From Drosophila miranda (taxonomy: Eukaryota; Arthropoda; Insecta; Diptera; Drosophilidae): DNA of 64,000 nt. The notes under the pieces are model-generated. The model was not told the DNA's origin. It searched no databases and saw only the letters and a list, made by a program, of their open reading frames with translations. The stretch lies in the NCBI RefSeq assembly GCF_003369915.1, contig NW_022881614.1, positions 21,244,336-21,308,335 of the forward strand. Direction: 5' to 3'. How positions within the stretch are numbered: position 1 is the first letter of the stretch; each line of letters opens with the position of its first letter. The position numbers and the translations under genes were made by a program. Shown piece after piece: positions 32,088 to 44,364 of this stretch.

Positions 32088-33807
32088 ATGAAATTTTTAC
32101 AACATAACATTCAATCTATTAAAGCCAATAAAAACGACCTAGTATTCTACTTAAACAATGAAAACTTCGACTTTGCCATTCTGGCTGAAGTTTTCTCTCA
32201 CGATCTCCGTTTAAGGAAACTAGCCAACTTCAATATGTTAGAAAAACATAGAGGGGACGGTTATGGAGGAGTGGCGATTGCCTACAAAAAAGAATTAAGA
32301 GTTAAGAGACTGATATATAAGACAGAGCAAGATATAATTATAGCAAGAACCATCAACAACAAAGATAAATTTCTTATCACATCAGTATATTTTGAACCTT
32401 TGTTGTCTCTTGCATCCTTCAAGCAAGCGATTAACAATCTCCTTGAATATTTAGGTGCATTCGGAAAAGTCATAATTGCAGGAGATTTTAACGCAAGACA
32501 TACCTTTTCTGGAGACAGAACCAACAGTGGAAAGGGAACTTTTCTCATGCAAGCTATGTCAACTGCTGGCTACAGTCTAGCAAATGACCACAGTGTCACA
32601 TTCAGAAGACACATCGACTCAACATCAGGGTCTGTACTCGATTTAACTTTCACAAAGTATTCAAATAGAGAATTGGAAATGCGAAAAGTTTTACCTAGGA
32701 CGCAACCACCATCACCCAATAACCTTTGAAACAGCAGGATATCAACACAAACTCACAAACTTCCTTGCCAAAAACAGGCTACTGAAAAAGCTAAGCGAGT
32801 TTGAGGCCGACAAAGATATGGATAATTAAGCGAAGAACATCCAACAGGAAATAAAAGCAGCTACTTATGAAATCAAAAACAAATGTCCAAAATTATGGTG
32901 GGACGAGAATTTAGCCAAACTATTCAGAGAGTTTGAAGAGTCGCAGAAGAAGGCAGCTTCAGAACCCTCCTTTCAAAATTATTGTTCTGCTGTTAACCTC
33001 AAGGTTAAATGGAAAAAATCTGTTAAAATTGCCAAAAGAACTATCTATGCCAGGAAGTTAACAGAGTTAAATGTAAAATCGAACTCAAGAGAAGCCGGGA
33101 GATTCCTCAGAAATCTAAAAAACTGTCAAGAGGACACCCCAGAAATTTTCGACCCTGACAAAGCTGGGCCATACCTGGAATTCCTTAACGAACAAATAAC
33201 CTCAGAAGCAAAGGATGTAGACGAAGAAATGTACTCAACCAAGAACAATGAAAATCCTTTCTTTTCCTTGGAAGAGTTAGAGGCTGTGTTAGTCAGAAAC
33301 AGAAAAACGGCAGGAGGAATAGATCACATCACATACGAGATGCTGAGTGCTCTTAACACTAGTATAAAGACAGAACTTGTACATTTTTACAACCGTCGAG
33401 TGGCTATGTGCGATTTCCCAGTCGAATGGAGATCTATCAGAATTGTACCAATACCGAAAAAAACATGGATCTGACTGACTTAAAACATTTTCGACCCATA
33501 TCTCTCATTTCGGTTCTAGCCAAGACAGTAAATGGCATGGTGAAAGCCAGGCTGGAAAAGCATATACAAGAAAACAAGATTATACCCTACAGATCTTATG
33601 CATACCAAAAAAAACAAGTCTGCAGCGATGTGCATAAATGATGTCATCAATGTGGTAGCGGCAAAGAAAAAGAACAAGGAACACGTTACTCTTGTGGTTG
33701 TTGACCTCAACAATGCCTACAATTGTGTCAACCTGAAATTCTTAAAAAGACTAATGGAAAATGAGTGTTTTCCTAAAACATACATTGACTGGATCATCAG
33801 TTTTATG
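32088..33807 (+). pseudogene. I-clade LINE ORF2 5' part, copy B: endonuclease and RT fingers
   Basis: The start ATG lies two bases after the ORF1 stop. The endonuclease begins MKFLQHNIQSIKANKN and keeps AEVF, GDFNARH and the Ser/Asp/Leu strand, as in APE-type nucleases that nick the target. Damage includes a 2-base loss near 32656, a TAA at 32827-32829, a frameshift at about 33465 before the DLTDLKHFRPISL motif and another near 33610. The RT block with VVVDLNNAYNCVN (the first catalytic Asp) remains recognisable. The hAT insertion cuts the frame at 33807. Confidence 0.85.
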
Positions 33808-34197
33808 CATAGCTCGCAAACGACGGTCAACACTTTTTCCCTTTGCTGTCTCGTCACTGACAAAACCGAAAAAGACCACGCAGAAGCGGTCTCTCACTGA
33901 GCAGAACACTTTTTGTCTCTTCGCTTGTGTTATGTGTTTCGGGTTTTCGGTTGAGCCCGACACACGATCGGGTCTCACAATAACAGCTTAGAGAGACACT
34001 TTGGTCAAGCGCTCGCAGCAAAAGTGTCTTTAGATGAACAGAACCCAAAAAGTGTCTGAGTGTTTATGTTTATTTATTCATGTTTTTCGCATCTTTTTGG
34101 TTATGTTATTGTAATATTTATACTTATTTGCGAATTTTCTGCAAACTGAAGAGACATGGATATGGATGTATGTATATATGTATGTATATATTTTGTA

Positions 34198-34629
34198 TTA
34201 ATACGAATTTAGCTTAACCACTAACAATGAGTTAATATTTTCCGCACTTAAAGAGCAACGTTTTTCATTCAAAATATAATGAAGTGCTGAAAAGGCTCTT
34301 TCGACCGATACCTGAGTGGCTGGTGTATCCAGCACCACCTGTGCGAGCGAATTCAAGTGTGGTGATCTTAGCTTCATGTCGTTAAAAAGCTGCAATATAT
34401 CGGCATTTAATGGTAAACGGCCATTGTTCATAGCAAAGTTCTCCACAACAGTAAAAATTTTGGAAAGTTGTTCAGGAACAGGCTCATTTTGGGTTTGGGA
34501 CAGTGTCTGACACAATTCACGAAGGCAAGTGATCGTTGCCACAGCCACCACACGTACAAGCACGCATAAATACGCAAAAGACACTTTTTTCGTTCGCTCG
34601 ACAAGATGCTCAGTGAAAAACAGGAACAA
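34198..34629 (-). pseudogene. hAT transposase C-terminal fragment, copy B
   Basis: Same dimerisation-domain remnant as at 150-536, with minor differences (DTPATQVSVERAFS). It is cut at its upstream side by the LOA LINE. No catalytic domain. Confidence 0.75.
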
Positions 34630-34738
34630 AGGTTAGGTTAGGTTGACCCGGACGGCCCTCAGAGGGGGCCCCACATAGGCCAGTATGGCCCTTAGTTGTC
34701 CGGATAGGGAGGGGGGGTATGAACCGTCGCGGCAGTGT

Positions 34739-37700
34739 TTAGTGGGTTTTGAAGGCCTCGAGGATCGAGGTATTTTTCGCATAGGCCAGTAGTTGCTGTG
34801 GCGTCCTCATGGAGGCATCTTCCAGTGATGCCAGCACTGGGGCGCCCAGGTACTTCCTCCTTGCCCTTAAGAGAGCAGAACAGTTGCAGATGAGATGTTC
34901 AAGGGTTTCGGTTGCCCCAGGTTCGTCACATTTCCTACAACTGTCTCTGTTTGTGATGCCTAGCTTTGTTGCATGCGCCGCAGCCAGGCAATGGCCCGTT
35001 AATATTCCCACTAATAATCTGCAGTCCTTCCGTGGTAGGTGCAGCAGGTAGTGGCTGAGTTTGTCATTGCGTTCCTTGCACATGATTTTCGAGGTTCTGC
35101 AGGCGGTGGTACTCCTCCACCTACATTCGGTTTGTGATCCGGCCTGCTTTTCTAGATCGCTTTGCAGCGTTCTGAGGGAGACAGGCACGTTCTCGGTTCT
35201 CGTATTCGCCAGCCCGACGCCTTCCTTAGCTAGTACTTCCGCCGTCTCGTTCCCTTCGATGCCCTGGTGGCTGGGAATCCAGTAGATCCGCACTGACTTT
35301 GTCGTGCTTAGGGTATCTAGTGCCTCCCTGCTCGCCAAGACATTTCTGGAACTGACTGCGGACGACTGCATGGATCTTATCGCCGCTTGGCTGTCGACGA
35401 ATAGGTTGACCGCATCGTGTGCTCTTTCAGTGAGAAGAGCGACTTCCGCTGCTTTCCTGATGGCAAAAACCTCTGCCTGGAATATGCTACAATGGTCCGG
35501 TAGCTTATATGACAGCCTTATCTCAGGGTCTGTACAGTATAGGCCCGCTCCTACTCCTCCGTCCATCTTGGAGCCGTCCGTATATATATTGAGGTGCTCC
35601 GTTTGGTCTCTTCCGATTTTCCAGTCTTCAGGTCCCAAGGATGCAGTTGTTTTTACGTCAAGGCATGTTTGGGGGGTCATGTAATCAGTTGATCTGTTCA
35701 TTTCCCTTCCAATTGAACTATGCCCGTATTCTTGTGGCGACATATTTCCTGAAGCGATGAGGCGTTGTGGTGCCTTTCCTGCAGTCAGACGGGAGTGGAT
35801 GTCTAGGGGTTCGATTCCAAGTAGGGTTTCGAGTGCTTTTGTTGGGGTTGACCTCAGCGCCCCTGTAATACAGAGCAAAGCCTGTCGCTGAGTCCTTTCC
35901 ATAAGCTTATGATACGTTTTCTTTCCAGTAGCTTGCCACCACACTAAGACTCCATACAGCAGAGTTGGTCGCACCACCGAGATGTAAATCCAATGCATCA
36001 GAGCCGGAGATAGGCCCCATGTGCTGCTGAGCATCTTCTTGGATGCATAAAGCGCAATGGTGGCCTTCTTCACCCTTTCCAATACATTGGGTTTCCATGC
36101 CAGTTTACTATCCAGTACTGTGCCCAGGTATTTGACTTGTGTTTTTGGGGTTAGCCTAGTTTGATTGATCTTCGGGGGGGTCCATATTGGTACCTTGTAC
36201 CTCTTGGTAAAGAGGATGAGGTCCGTCTTGTCCGCGTTGATACTGAGTCCTACTTCTTCCGCCCACTCGCGTATCTCCCTGAGTGTTCGTTGCATTAGTG
36301 AGCTGAGGGTCGATGGGCAAACACCCGTAATAAGTATGCTTATGTCGTCCGCATAAGCTGTTATTATTGGGGCCTTCCTTTCGTATCTCTTGATGAGGTC
36401 GTCGACCACCAGATTCCACAGGAGGGGCGACAGGACTCCACCCTGGGGTGTGCCTCTGTGTGCCTCTTTCACCATGGAAGCGGTGCCCCACTCTGATTGC
36501 ACCCGTCTGCAACCTAGGAGGTTCCTTATCCACAGGTTGATTGCTGGGTGTGTATTAGTTGCTACCAGGCAATTTGTTATTGCTTCCGTAGCCACGTTGT
36601 TGAATGCTCCGGAGATGTCCACGAATACTCCCAGTGCATACTCTTTATTGTGAAGGGCTTTCTCAATGGTAGCTACTACCGAATGTAGTGCGGTCTCCAC
36701 CGATTTCCCTTTAGTATAGGCATGCTGGTTGGTTGACATCAGTCCCCCTACCTCATTTCTGATGTGTAAGTCCAGCAGCTTTTCTAGCGTTTTTAATATA
36801 AAGGAGGTAAGGCTTATCGGTCTATAGTCCTTGGGACTCGCATGGCTGCACTTTCCTGCCTTTGGGAGGAAGACAACTCTCGAGGTTCTCCATTGGATAG
36901 GGATATAGCCAGTACTTATACAAGCTGTGAATATTGCGGAGAGCCATGGGGTAATCGCCTCTTTGGTCACCTGCATCATGGCTGGGAATATCCCGTCAAG
37001 TCCTGGTGCTTTTGTGCCCGCAAAGGAGTCTATTGCCCAGTGGATTCGCTTGGTGGTTAACAAATCTGTTGGGGGGTGTTGTTCCTCGGTTGCTAGGTCC
37101 TGGTGCTCTTTGGCATCAGCGACCTCGGTGCAACCAGGGAAATGTTCCTCCATTAGTGCTGTTAGGGCTTCGTCACTGCCCTCTGTCCACTGTCCGTCAT
37201 CTAGCTTTAATTGGCTTTGTATGGTAGGCTGCTTAGAGAGCAGCTTCCGTAGCCGTGCGGTTTCTGGTACTTTCTCGATGTTGGAGCAGAAGGTCCTCCA
37301 CGAGTTCCGTTGTGCTTTACGTATTTCCTTCTTGTAGCTCCTGAGTAGGAGTCTGTATTCCTCATAGACGATCCCTTCGTTCGCTTGTTTGGCGATCTTA
37401 AAGAATTCCTTGAGGTTGTCCCTTTGAAGAGAGAGATCCCGGCTCCACCAGAGTGGCTTGGACCTCTTCTTCGTCCTCGAGGGTTTGCACGATGTGTGGT
37501 AGGCGTCCAGCAACGCGTTGGATAGGGTCTCTAGAGACTTCTCTATGTCCTCCGCGGATTTCACTGTGCCCAGACTCGCGAGCTTCGAAGTAACTGTCTT
37601 TTTAAACTTTTCCCAGTTTGTATTCCGGGGGTTTCTATAGACTATTACCTTCGAAGAATGTTTGAAGTCGCACTTAAACTGAATGTACTTGTGTTTTGAG

Positions 37701-38340
37701 AAGGAGGGTCTTTCAAGGACCCTCCAGCTAGATACCGTAGTACTGTTTCCCGTTGCTAGTGTTAGGTCTAGCACGTTGGATGAAGTCGGACCCACGAAGG
37801 TGTGCTCCTCCCCGACGTTTGCTATATATAGAGTAGTATAAATATAAAGTCTAAGAGTAACTCACCTCTATCATTGATGTCGGTGCTTCCCCACACATTG
37901 TGGTGGGCATTGGCATCCGTCCCGATGACGAGTTGATAGTTTTTGGTGCCGGCTTCTGTCACCAGGCTCCTGAGTTCGTCGGGTGGTGCGGGTCTGTCGT
38001 GAGCCATGTAGCAGGAAGCCACCAGAAGGCGCTTTTTCTCGCTTTCCAGCATCACAACCGTCAGGTCATCCGTGCTGTAATGAGACATAAGGTAAGCATG
38101 GATTCCCTTTCGTACGAGTACGACGGTTCTGTTCCTGCTTACCGATGTTGCGTAGAACAGTTTGCGATTTGAGGACTTTAGTCCGGCCACTGAATTGCCT
38201 GTCGCAATCCAGGGCTCCTGGACTAGAGCTATGTCGGCGAGCCCTTGCTCCATGGCGATAAGGAGCTCCGCCGACGCTACCTTGCTTTTATGCAAGTTTA
38301 GCTGCAGCACACTCAGCATGGGTGGCTGGCTCACTTGCAT
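34739..38340 (-). pseudogene. LOA-clade ORF2: endonuclease, reverse transcriptase, RNase H (one frameshift)
   Basis: The endonuclease (38340-37822) has LQLNLHKSK, VQEPWI and GTDANAHH. A frameshift within an AT-rich stretch (about 37800-37845) ends it; the downstream frame is then open for over 1,000 codons. RT shows KAPGLDG, PKDYRPISLTSF, FVDISGAFNNV, GTPQGGVLSPLLWN and the YADD box. RNase H follows with YTDGSKMDGG, FQAEVFAI, VDSQAAI and WIPSHQGIEGNE, then a Cys/His tail (CRKCDEPGATETLEHLIC). All catalytic residues visible are present. A single repair of frame separates this copy from coding competence. Confidence 0.88.
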
Positions 38341-39740
38341 CCGACGGGTTGACTACTAACGTCAGGTCACCGTCTTCCTCGTCTTCGTCCTCAAGCGCAA
38401 GACCCTGGGCGGCCTCCACGATGGACTCGAGACCTAAGTCCTTTTCCACCTCGCCTACCTGCAGGGTATGCGCGTCCTTGTCCTCAGGGTGGCGCTTTTT
38501 GAGGCGCAGGTAGACGCTACCCATGCCCCACGCCATCTTCCCGAACTTGGGATACAGCAGATCCTCTGCCTCCTTGTTTATTTGGAGGATCACACATTGG
38601 CCCCCCCTCGTTGGGTAGTGGGCTACCAATGTGTAGGATCCTCCAATCGGTCGTTGGCACGTCCGCGTTTTGCCGCTGAAGGAGCTTCAGCGCTCGGTCT
38701 CCCTGGATTGTGATGGGGAAGAGTTCCTTCGCCTTAGGCTTGGACGGGATAAGCTCCCGGTCCACAACCTCCAGCTTGGCCCCCTCCCACATCGCCTCCA
38801 GTTGGCAGACCGTACGCGTCAGCCACCTTAGGGTTGGATCGTCGTTGCACTTTAGGATCTTAACCCCATTTAGCCACCCAGCACCATCGAACGTGGGCAT
38901 AGGGGCCGCGGGGTCTTCTTCCATGTGTGCAAACAGTGCGTCGACGAGACGCGCGTGCACAAGCTTCCACTGTGCCGCTGACATCTTGCCGTTTTCCTCG
39001 CTCCGGTCGATGAGTGCCACGATCAAATGTCGTTTGGTCACATCGCTGACCTTCGCGTTCGATTTCGATGGCTTCTTGGCCACTTTCGGTGGAGGGGCTG
39101 CACTCTTGGGCCCGCGTTGCCGCTTGCTCGCCGGAGTGTCTTTAATGGCACTCTCAGTCGAGCGTTGCCTCTTGGTGTCCATCATCTCCTCCACCTTATT
39201 GGCATATTCGCCATTCGACGCCCTCATCTGTGGCATCTGGGCGGAATGTAGTCGGCCCTCCTCTACTCGCTGCTCGGCCCAGGCTAGCTTGACCTTCTCC
39301 TCCTGGGAGATGTCTACTTTACCTTGCAGCCGGCTTTTGATATTGAGGGCCGCTTTGTATTGTGCTTTGGCTTTAATCCCCTCCTTGGAACGCTTCGGCC
39401 CTTCCCTACGCAGGGAGCTGGTGCCTGGTTCCGGGGAGCGGAGAAGGCTCTCTTCCTCCGTCCTGCTCATAGAGAGCACGCTCTCCAGATCCGTGTCTGT
39501 GTCGACTACGGCATCTGTGCGGCTCAACTTGCAGGCTGCGGAGTGAGTTGTTTTTGTTGTTGTTGTTGTGGCAGTAGCTTTACAACTGACTTGGCCTGCT
39601 CCCGCCAAGTCTGAGGTGTGACCGCTGGCGACACGCAGAGAGGATTGCTCCTCCCCGTGCCCGCCGGTGGTAGCAGTCACGCTTCCCACCGACGTTTGGG
39701 TTGACATCCCAACCCGTGCTTTCTCCTTCTTCGCCTCCAT
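38288..39740 (-). pseudogene. LOA-clade ORF1 (one frameshift)
   Basis: The ATG at 39740 opens a frame with a Ser/Thr-rich N-terminus and a Lys/Arg-rich middle (TKRQRSTES, SKRQRGPKSA). A conserved C-terminal domain of the kind annotated as DUF4780 in LOA elements follows (LTRTVCQLEAMWEGAKLEVV). An indel near 38625 shifts the frame, and the domain continues in 38629-38288 (ILQINKEAEDLLYPKFGKM) with an acidic end. ORF2 starts within its last 53 bases. Role: RNA-binding component of the retrotransposition particle. Confidence 0.8.
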
Positions 39741-40185
39741 ATTTGGCCCGAGGGTCCATACTGGTTAATATTTTTCGGGGGGACCACCCCCTAGCGTTTT
39801 AGGCCTGACCGCCAGGCACCTCTAGCCATGGCCCTGGTTCGGTTCCCCCGACTTTGAATCGGGAAGACGCCGGACCATAGCCTTAGCTAGACACTGCATT
39901 ACCCCGGACAGAGCAAGCGACAGTGCATTTCCCTTGTCCCGGGTAATGCAGTGTCCATTGCCCAGCCGGCACCCTCGTGGAGGGTTCAGCTAGAGGATTT
40001 TCGCCAGCCAAACAGGAACAAAAGAGAAGTGAAAAAATCGGTCTTTGCTTGAGCGAAGAGCGAGTTGAGCAAAAACAGATTTGATCGGTTTTTTTCAGTC
40101 CCTTTTCTCAATGTGTTCGTCAATGAGAGGTTTTTATCAGACACGCCGAAAGTGTCAACAGTTATTTGCGAGCTATGGTTTTATG

Positions 40186-41977
40186 TCTATGAGCCTACTG
40201 AAAATAGGGGAAGCTGTTCAGGTAGTTCAGGGAGGAATCCCACAGGGCTCTTGTCTGTCGCCCCTCCTTTTTAATGTATACACAAAAAGACTACATCAGA
40301 TCTGTGATAGAAATACTCATATGATGCAATTTGCAGATGACTTCGTTATAATCTCTCACAACAGAGAGGTTACTGTAGCGGTTGAAAACCTTAATAAAAA
40401 ACTAAATGACTTTAACCTTCTATGTGGTGATCTCGGGTTTAGCTTCAATTCAAGCAAATCTGCAGCAATGAATGTAGGAAAAAGACAGGTCAGAGCGGTA
40501 AATATTTCTGTTAGAAATGTGCCTATACCAAATCGAAAAGATATCCGTTTCTTAGGCAGACTGATTAGCGCAAACATGTCAAATGTCAGTCATGTAAAAA
40601 TGGTTAAAGAACAAACTAAAAAATGCAACAGACTCCTCCAGCTTGCGACTACTATCAAATCAGGTATAAAACCTAAAACAAGTACCAACATCTTCAAAGC
40701 TTTTATTAGAACAAAACAAGAATATGCTATCACAAGTTTTTCAGACATGGGATCTGGAGCAAGTAAAGATATAGAAATAGCGCAAGCTAAATCACTCAGA
40801 AGGTGTGTTGGGGTGCCACCTGACACAAGCAAACACGAAATTTTTGTCCTCGCTGGTGTAATGCCACCTGTTTTCAGGGCGAAATGGCTTACAGCCAAAG
40901 AACTGCTTAAAATTAAAAGGTTCAATCCAACAATGTTTGACGAGCTAATACGCTCAAAAGCGGATACGAGTTACACACGTACTTTAAGAGAATTTAATTC
41001 CATCTTTGTAAACACTCAAGAATGTGATAGTGTTAACACATGTAACAAAATCCATGTATTAGATAAATTTTTACCTAAGGGTTAAGAAGAATACTCGAAT
41101 GAAGAAATAAAAACTATATTTTATAAGATTCTGAACAAGTACAGAAAGGACGACTGGAACATTCTATCAACAGATGCCTCAGTTACAGAAAGTACAAGTG
41201 GCATAGGAATAGTAGAATGGCCTAGTGGAAATATCCACAAGTACAAAATAGAAAACAGATTATCCTCAGTAGGTGGCGAACCCGTAGGCCTTAAAAAGGC
41301 CTGCGAACTATGTCTTAAATATAATTACAAAAAGGCTTTGATTTTAAGTGATGGATTAGGAGCTATTCATTTAATTAAAAATAAGAATACAGACTCGTAC
41401 CTAGTGAATGATATTCACAACATAATTAACCAATCAGACATTCAGAAACTTGACATTCTATGGGTCCCTGGTCACAAGGGTGTGGGCATCAACGAAAAGA
41501 CTGACATAGCAGCAAAGGCTGCTACAAGTGAGGGGTTTACAATAAATATAAAATACAGCTACAAGGAGGCTCAAAGAGAAATTAGGAACTTTTTAGTATA
41601 CAAATGGAATGAGGACTACAAGACGAAGTGTAGGACGAAGGGACATATTTCCAGACATACCCAGTAAACCCTGGCATTTTTCTCTTAAATGGAATGCTAA
41701 AAGCATCAAGACCATTAACAGACTTATGACGGGACACACATACGACAAAGTCTGCCTACACAGAATCAAAGCAATTGACTCAAATATCTGCGAAACGTGC
41801 AATGTAACTGAATATGCCGAACACCTGATCTTCGATTGCCAAAGATTTGCCGGGCTCAGAAGGAAATTCAAAATCTTTAAATATTATAACAATTTACATC
41901 AATTATTAATAAAAAAAGAGCCGCTACATCTCAGAGAGCTGGCAATCTTCATCAAAACTGCTGACTTAAACTTTTGA
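40186..41977 (+). pseudogene. I-clade LINE ORF2 3' part, copy B: RT and RNase H
   Basis: Continues the RT frame after the hAT target duplication: VVQGGIPQGSCLSPLLFN, then QFADDFVIISHN. The frame runs to a TAA at 41083-41085 that is absent from copy A. RNase H resumes from about 41150 to the stop near 41977, with a short deletion and frame change at about 41640. In the RNase H domain the conserved GAEL reads GGEP, an additional lesion. The Cys-rich tail is complete (CETCNVTEYAEHLIFDC). Confidence 0.85.
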
Positions 41978-42168
41978 CCCCTTTTTTCTTCATCATGTTA
42001 TAAAGTAATTTCAGTTTATTTTCTAAAACAGTTAAGTAATTTTCCTCTTTTTTTTAATATACCGACCTGACAAACTCGCCAAACTACATCACCAGTATCT
42101 GATCAATGTGGCTACAGTGCTACGATCAAAATTCCGATCATCCTTGAGATGATTTAAAACCAAAAAAA

Positions 42169-43263
42169 ACGAGGGGGAACGTTGTGAGTTGCTGCGGACA
42201 CCGCAACTCTACGGTTATACCCGATACTAAGTCAGTATAACTCTCCTCCGGCAGACGCCGCTAATATTAAACGACACGACAAAGAGTGCGTGCGAGAGAG
42301 ACAGAAAATCAGTCTGAGCGTCACGTCGGGCGCTGCGTAGCCACTGCAAATTGATTTGTTCCTATTGGCTATAAAAATGATCTGATCTGATCCAGATTCA
42401 GCAATCTGATAGATATGGTCATTATCTATACTTCTGCGTTTTTAGTTTTCTCGAGTGTGCAATATTGTGGATGCAACAGATTTTCGTCCTTTGTATGGGC
42501 GGAAGGGGGTGGGGCGAAATTTTGAGATACACGTTTTATAGTAAGATCTAACTGGAGTGCGAATACCAAATTTGGTTACTCTAGCCTTAATAGTCTCTGA
42601 GATTTTTGAATATCCCCAGATTTTCGTCCTTTGCGGGGCGGAAGGGGGTGTGGCGAAGTTTTTAAACAAACTCGTCTCGGTCCGATATATTAGGAGTGTG
42701 GATACCAAATTTGGTTGCTCTAGCTTTTGTAGTCTCTGAGATCTAGGCGCTAATGTTTTACTCTAAGCAAAGCCGCCTATGCTACGTGTGTATTAGAGAG
42801 AGACAGGGCGAGAAAAAATGAAATTGTTTTCTTGATGCTGGCTATAATAATAATACGATACAATTCAGATTCCGCAGTCTTAAAGATATGGTCATTCTCT
42901 ACAATTCTACGTTTTTGGTTTTCTCATATCTTTAAAATTGTGGATGCCACAGATTTTCATCCTTTGTGGGGGCGGAAGTGGGCGGGGCGAAGTTTTGACA
43001 TATCACAGAAGTCTGGATACAAAACATCGTTGCTCTAGCTCTTATAGTCTTTGAGCACTAGGCGCTGAAGGGGACGGACAGACGGACAGACGGACGGACG
43101 GACAGACGGACAGACAGACATGGCTCAATCGACTCGGCTATTGATGCTGATCAAGAATATATATACTTTATGGGGTCGGAAACGATTCCTTCTGGACGTT
43201 ACACACATCCACTTTTACCACAAATCTAATATACCCCAATACTCATTTTGAGTATCGGGTATA
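42169..43263. mobile_element. INE-1/DINE-1 Helitron-like element, copy 3
   Basis: Begins ACGAGGGGGAACG directly after the A-rich tail of LINE B and ends in the ATACTCATTTTGAGTAT hairpin and CGGGTATAA. Subtype as in copy 1 (17111). It lacks about 20 bases near 42990 (ATATTTTTGTAGCAGTGAC missing). Confidence 0.85.
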
Positions 43264-43270
43264 AAAAAGA

Positions 43271-44357
43271 ACGAGGTGGAACGTTGTGAGTTTCTACGGA
43301 CACCGCAACTCTACAGTTATACCCGATACTAAGTCAGTATGGCTCTCCTGCGGCAGACGCCGCTAATATTGAACCACACGACAAAGAGTGCGTGCGAGAG
43401 AGACAGAAAATCAGTCTGAGCGTGACGTCGGGCGCTGCGTAGCCACTGAAAATTGATTTCTTGCTTTTTGCTACCAAAATGATCCGATCTGATCCAGATT
43501 TAGCAATCTGATAGATATGGTCATTATCTATGATTCTGCATTTTTAGTTTTCTCGATTCTGCAATATTGTGGATGCAACAGATTTTCGTCCTTTGTGGGG
43601 GCGGAAGAAGGTTAGGCGAAATTCTGAGACATACGTTTTATAGTGAGATCTAACAGAAGTGCGGATACCAAATTTGGTTACTCTAGCCTTAATAGTCTCT
43701 GAGATTTGTGGATGCCCCAGATTTTCGTCCTTTGCGGTGCGGAAGGGGGTGTGGCGAAATTTGGACACGAAACGGTCAAGGTCCGATATCACAGGAGTGT
43801 GGATACCAAATTTGGTTGCTCTGGCTCTTATAGGTTCTGAGATCCTTGAACTCATATTTTGCAATTGACAAAACCGACCATGAAACCTGTGTGTTAGAGA
43901 GAGACAGAGCGAGAAAGAATGAAATTGTTTTCTTGATTCTGGCTATAATCATTATACGATCTGGTTCAGATTTTGCACTGTAAAAGATATGGTCATCCTC
44001 ACCGATTCTGCGTTTTTGGTTTTATCGTATCTTTAAAAATGTGGATGCCACAGATTTTCGTCCTTTGTGGGGGCGGAAGTGGGCGGGGCGAAGTTTTGAA
44101 ATATTTTTGTAGCAGTGACATATCACAGAAGTCTGGATCCAAAACATCGTTGCTCTAGCTCTTATAGTCTTTGAGCACTAGGCGCTGAAGGGGACGGACA
44201 GACGGACAGACGGACGGACGGACAGACGGACAGACAGACATGGCTCAATCGACTCGGCTATTGATGCTGATCAAGAATATATATACTTTATGGAGTCGGA
44301 AACGATTCTTTTACCACAAATCTAATATACCCCAATACTCATTTTGAGTATCGGGTA
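43271..44357. mobile_element. INE-1/DINE-1 Helitron-like element, copy 4
   Basis: Follows copy 3 head-to-tail after 7 A-rich bases. Subtype as in copy 2 (23176). It has a short deletion near 44308 that removes CTTCTGGACGTTACACACATC-like sequence present in other copies. Its right end abuts central monomers of a foldback unit, as copy 2 does. Confidence 0.85.
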
Positions 44358-44364
44358 TTTTTTA

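Larger units (their letters stand above)
34631..40009 (-). mobile_element. LOA-clade LINE (bilbo/TRIM-like), near full length, 5.4 kb
   Basis: A 13-bp duplication AAACAGGAACAAA flanks it (34618-34630 and 40010-40022). The intact target is visible in copy C near 58317. On the minus strand it has a GC-rich leader of about 270 bases, ORF1, an overlapping ORF2 with endonuclease, RT and RNase H, and a 3' tail ending in AACCT repeats (CAACCTAACCTAACC). ORF1 and ORF2 each carry one frameshift, so it is probably inactive although young-looking. LOA-clade elements described from obscura-group flies include bilbo and, as I recall, TRIM of D. miranda; which one this is cannot be told by eye. Confidence 0.85.
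33808..40177 (-). mobile_element. hAT-type transposon, copy B (split by a LOA LINE)
   Basis: hAT sequence occupies 33808-34630 and 40023-40177. The left end CATAGCTCGCAAA and right end TTTGCGAGCTATG are inverted repeats, matching perfectly for 13 bp and imperfectly for about 30. The 8-bp duplication GTTTTATG is at 33800-33807 and 40178-40185. Removing the insert joins two halves of the LINE RT in frame at the segment leading into GGIPQG. Strand is that of the transposase remnant. Confidence 0.9.
30285..42168 (+). mobile_element. I-clade LINE, copy B (interrupted by hAT and a nested LOA LINE)
   Basis: LINE sequence occupies 30285-33807 and 40186-42168. The 5' end is apparently complete: GGTCGTG at 30314 matches the downstream promoter element used by I, Doc and F-type LINEs, placed 28-30 bases from the inferred start. 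ORF1 and ORF2 follow, with an RNase H domain after RT. The 3' end stops in an A-rich tract at the border of an INE-1 element. It shares the hAT insertion and the ORF2 frameshift at 33465-33475 with copy C, so both descend from one already defective copy. Confidence 0.85.

Noticed and set aside
38700..39550. Plus-strand 278-codon frame opposite the LOA ORF1
   Set aside because: It is an antisense shadow of a Lys/Ser-rich ORF1 with recognisable LOA-type motifs on the other strand.
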